Below, piece after piece: positions 62,234 to 64,000 of a DNA stretch of 64,000 bases. The stretch is from VRUE01 sp963774405 (lineage in GTDB: Bacteria; Actinomycetota; Thermoleophilia; Solirubrobacterales; 70-9), in the NCBI GenBank assembly GCA_963774405.1, contig CAVZEV010000002.1:124001-188000 (forward strand), written 5' to 3'. Numbering within the stretch: position 1 is the first letter of the stretch; each line of letters starts with the position of its first letter. A model generated the notes under the pieces. The model had not been told where the DNA came from, did not search any database, and was given only the letters and a program-made list of their open reading frames with translations. A program made the translations under genes and the position numbers.

Positions 62234-63272
62234 TGATCGCCCAGGCCTTCGTCCGCCAGTTCGCCGCAGGCCAGAAGATCGGCCTCGACGTTGCCGACCA
62301 GGAGGTGGTCCTCCACTACGCCCCGCACGCCTGAACGAGATCGGCCTGGTGGGCTACCCGCCCGGCGAGCAGACGCCGGGACCGCTGCTCTTCAAGGGCG
62401 GCACCGCGCTTCGCAAGTGCATCTTCGGCTCGACCGGGCGCTTCTCCCAGGACATCGACCTCGACGCCACCCACAAGAACGGCTTCGAGGAGGCGGTCGA
62501 GGCCGCCTTCCAGCCCGCCCAGCCCTACCACGGGATCGAGTTCTCCCTCCCCCGCTTCCGCTACTCCAGCGACGACAACTTCAGCGGCACCGTCGAATAC
62601 CGGCACGCCAACGGCGACGGCGCGTTCGAGCTGCAGATCTCCTACCGACTGGACCCGATTCTGGATCCCGTCGACCTGACGCTGCAAGAGCAGTCCTACT
62701 TCGCGAAAGCCCGCGAGGAGTGCGGCGTGCCGCGCCTCTTCGGCGTCGATCCCTACGAGATGATCGGCGAGAAGATCATGGCCTGCAACCGCCGTCAGGG
62801 TGGCTCCAGCAAGGACGTCTACGACCTCGACCTCTGGGCGCAGCGCCCCTTCGACGCGCCCCTCGTGCGGCGACTCGCAGTGCTCAAGGCCTGGACAGAT
62901 CGACGCGGCCAGCCCAGCTATGACCCGGCGAAGCTCCTCGCCGCGATCGAGCCACAGAACTTCCGCTGGAGCGATATCTCAGGGCTGGTTCCCCGCAATC
63001 TGGCAAGCGACCCCGAGCAAATCTGCGAGAGGGTTCGCGCCCGCTTCGGCTTCCTGGCCGAGCTGAACGACGACGAGACGACCCTCCTCGGCGATCAGGT
63101 TGCCCACCGCGAGCACCGACTCTTCGCACAACTGCGAGAGCAGGCTCATGAGCTTGCAGCCAAGACCCGATGCAAAAGCTTCCCGGCACGCCGCATCGTC
63201 CCTGAGACGCTGCCCCGAAAGCGCTCCTCCAGCGGGTGGCGCCGTAGGGCGCCGCCCCTGAGGAAGCTTTAG
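62233..63272 (+). CDS. AbiEii-type nucleotidyltransferase toxin; one frame break near the N-terminus
   Basis: About 346 residues after correction. Translation from the ATG at 62233 gives MIAQAFVRQFAAGQKIGLDV and ends after 33 codons. Restoring one base around 62320-62332 joins it to LNEIGLVGYPPGEQTPGPLL. Diagnostic motifs follow: LLFKGGTALRKCIFGSTGRF (GG-T...K), FSQDIDLDAT (catalytic D-x-D), and YEMIGEKIMACNRRQGGSSK, then DVYDLDLW. AbiEii toxins transfer nucleotides to target RNAs. If the break is real the toxin is inactive as encoded, or an internal start makes a shortened protein that keeps the catalytic motifs. The basic C-terminal 25 residues look unconserved. Confidence 0.78.
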
Positions 63273-63293
63273 CTACCGGAAGGGGTGGGGGTT

Positions 63294-63319
63294 CCTGCGG
63301 CGACAGGACCCGCGGGCCG
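63294..63319 (-). repeat. Right inverted repeat of the AbiE cassette
   Basis: The reverse complement matches 61262-61287 in 25 of 26 positions. It lies 21 nt after the AbiEii stop and 20 nt before the stop of the convergent aminopeptidase. Locally TCCTG-CGGCGA-CAGGA forms a hairpin, so it may double as a bidirectional terminator. Confidence 0.65.
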
Positions 63320-63339
63320 AGCCGCTAAGGCCAAGCCAC

Positions 63340-64000
63340 TCAGACGACGAATTTGCCGTCTTCTTGCATCACGACGCCGTCCACTTCCAGCTTGCCGCCG
63401 AGCCGCAGGTCGCAGACCAGGTCGGTGTGGACGGCCGAGTCGTTGACGCCGCCGGACTCCGGGTAGGACTTGCCGACCGCCATGTGGACGGTGCCGCCGA
63501 TCTTCTCGTCGAGCAGGACCTCGAGCGTGCCGCGGTCGATCGCGTAGTTGGTGCCGATGCCGAGCTCGCCGAGGCGGCGGGCGCCCTCGTCGGTGTCGAG
63601 CAGCTGGATCAGGAACTCCTCGCCGCGCTCGGCCGAGGCGTCGACGACCTTGCCCGCCTCGAAGCGCAGGTGCACGCCGGAGACCTCGCGGCCGGCGATC
63701 ACCGCCGGCAGGTGGAAGGTCACCTCGCCCTCGACCGAGTCCTCGACCGGGCCGGTGAAGAACTCGCCGTCGGGCATGTTGTGGTCGCCGACGCAGGGGA
63801 TGAAGGTGCGACCGGCGATGCCGAGCTTGATGTCGGTGCCGGGCGCCGTGATCCGCACCTCCTCGTGGCCCTGGATCCACTCGGCCAGGCGCTCGCACTC
63901 GGCCGAGGCGCGCTTCCAGGCGGTCAGCGGGTCGGGATCGTCGGCGAGGCAGGCGCCGAGGTAGAAGTCCTCGTAGGCGGCGAGGCTCATCTCCGCCTCC
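63340..64000 (-). CDS. M29-family aminopeptidase (AmpS/PepS-like), N-terminal part outside window
   Basis: The C-terminal 220 codons of a metallo-aminopeptidase. Family features include AEMSLAAYEDFYLGACLADD, then GIAGRTFIPCVGDHNMPDGE, PVEDSVEGEVTFHLPAVIAG, ELGIGTNYAIDRGTLEVLLD and HMAVGKSYPESGGVNDSAVH followed by TDLVCDL; the conserved His, Glu and Asp residues are expected metal ligands. The frame is open to the window edge, and the ATG at 63990 is inside the conserved domain, so it is not the start even though a GGAGG-like string precedes it. These enzymes remove N-terminal residues from peptides in the cytoplasm. Confidence 0.9.
   Translation of the reverse strand, partial: EAEMSLAAYEDFYLGACLADDPDPLTAWKRASAECERLAEWIQGHEEVRITAPGTDIKLGIAGRTFIPCVGDHNMPDGEFFTGPVEDSVEGEVTFHLPAVIAGREVSGVHLRFEAGKVVDASAERGEEFLIQLLDTDEGARRLGELGIGTNYAIDRGTLEVLLDEKIGGTVHMAVGKSYPESGGVNDSAVHTDLVCDLRLGGKLEVDGVVMQEDGKFVV

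Noticed and set aside
61262..63319. Insertion sequence with terminal inverted repeats
   Set aside because: No transposase or resolvase lies between the repeats and no target-site duplication could be identified, so it is reported as a bracketed cassette, not an IS.
63873..63990. ATG at 63990 with an upstream GGAGGCGGAG as a gene start
   Set aside because: The conserved aminopeptidase sequence continues upstream to the window edge (AEMSLAAYEDF), so this Met is internal.

Overview
The window is GC-rich, densely coded DNA from an actinobacterium. The gene order yebC-ruvC-ruvA-ruvB-secDF-recJ-rel, the fused secDF, the frequent GTG starts and the many ATGA/GTGA/TGATG overlaps fit the Thermoleophilia/Solirubrobacterales branch best. 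This placement is inferred from gene content; no marker gene was compared. No tRNA, rRNA, CRISPR array or transposase was seen.

Positions 1-47.4 kb form a large cell-surface and exopolysaccharide region. It carries a near-complete Wzx/Wzy-type kit: an initiating sugar-phosphate transferase (27.1-27.7 kb), six further glycosyltransferases, a Wzx flippase, a Wzz-Wzy fusion polymerase, three more Wzz-like proteins, two DegT aminotransferases, two NAD-dependent epimerases, a Gfo/Idh dehydrogenase and two hexapeptide acyltransferases. A NodB-like deacetylase completes the set. The dehydrogenase, one aminotransferase and one acyltransferase together look like a scattered Wlb-type pathway for a diacetamido sugar.

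Secreted proteins are interleaved with these genes. They are a copper-radical oxidase (start cut by the window edge), three paralogous parallel beta-helix proteins with a CGYPDATNTG signature, and a giant 17.3-kb gene. The giant gene has an N,N-dimethylformamidase-like head, a DUF4082-type domain, an FN3 domain, about 50 Ig-like domains and a basic tail. About 6 kb of it is a nearly perfect higher-order tandem repeat of 1380 bp (five domains), which itself shows a 2760-bp superperiod.

Positions 47.4-49.1 kb hold an ECF-type sigma factor gene between two convergently placed, mutually related small-protein genes. It lies behind a 333-bp lower-GC intergenic region with a candidate promoter.

Positions 49.2-61.2 kb are conserved chromosomal backbone on the minus strand: rel, recJ, a small membrane protein, secDF, a zinc-ribbon/PAS protein, ruvB, ruvA, ruvC and yebC. 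recJ contains an in-frame 80-bp palindromic insertion. A second large palindrome lies between yebC and ruvC.

Positions 61.25-63.32 kb hold an AbiEi/AbiEii-type toxin-antitoxin pair behind a striking symmetric operator. It is bracketed by 26-bp inverted repeats. The window ends inside an M29-family aminopeptidase gene.

At least 15 single-base frame breaks were found, many in C or G runs. Fourteen lie in the first 47 kb and none in the backbone. Residual sequencing or assembly indels are the simplest explanation, so frameshifted genes are annotated across their full span and flagged.
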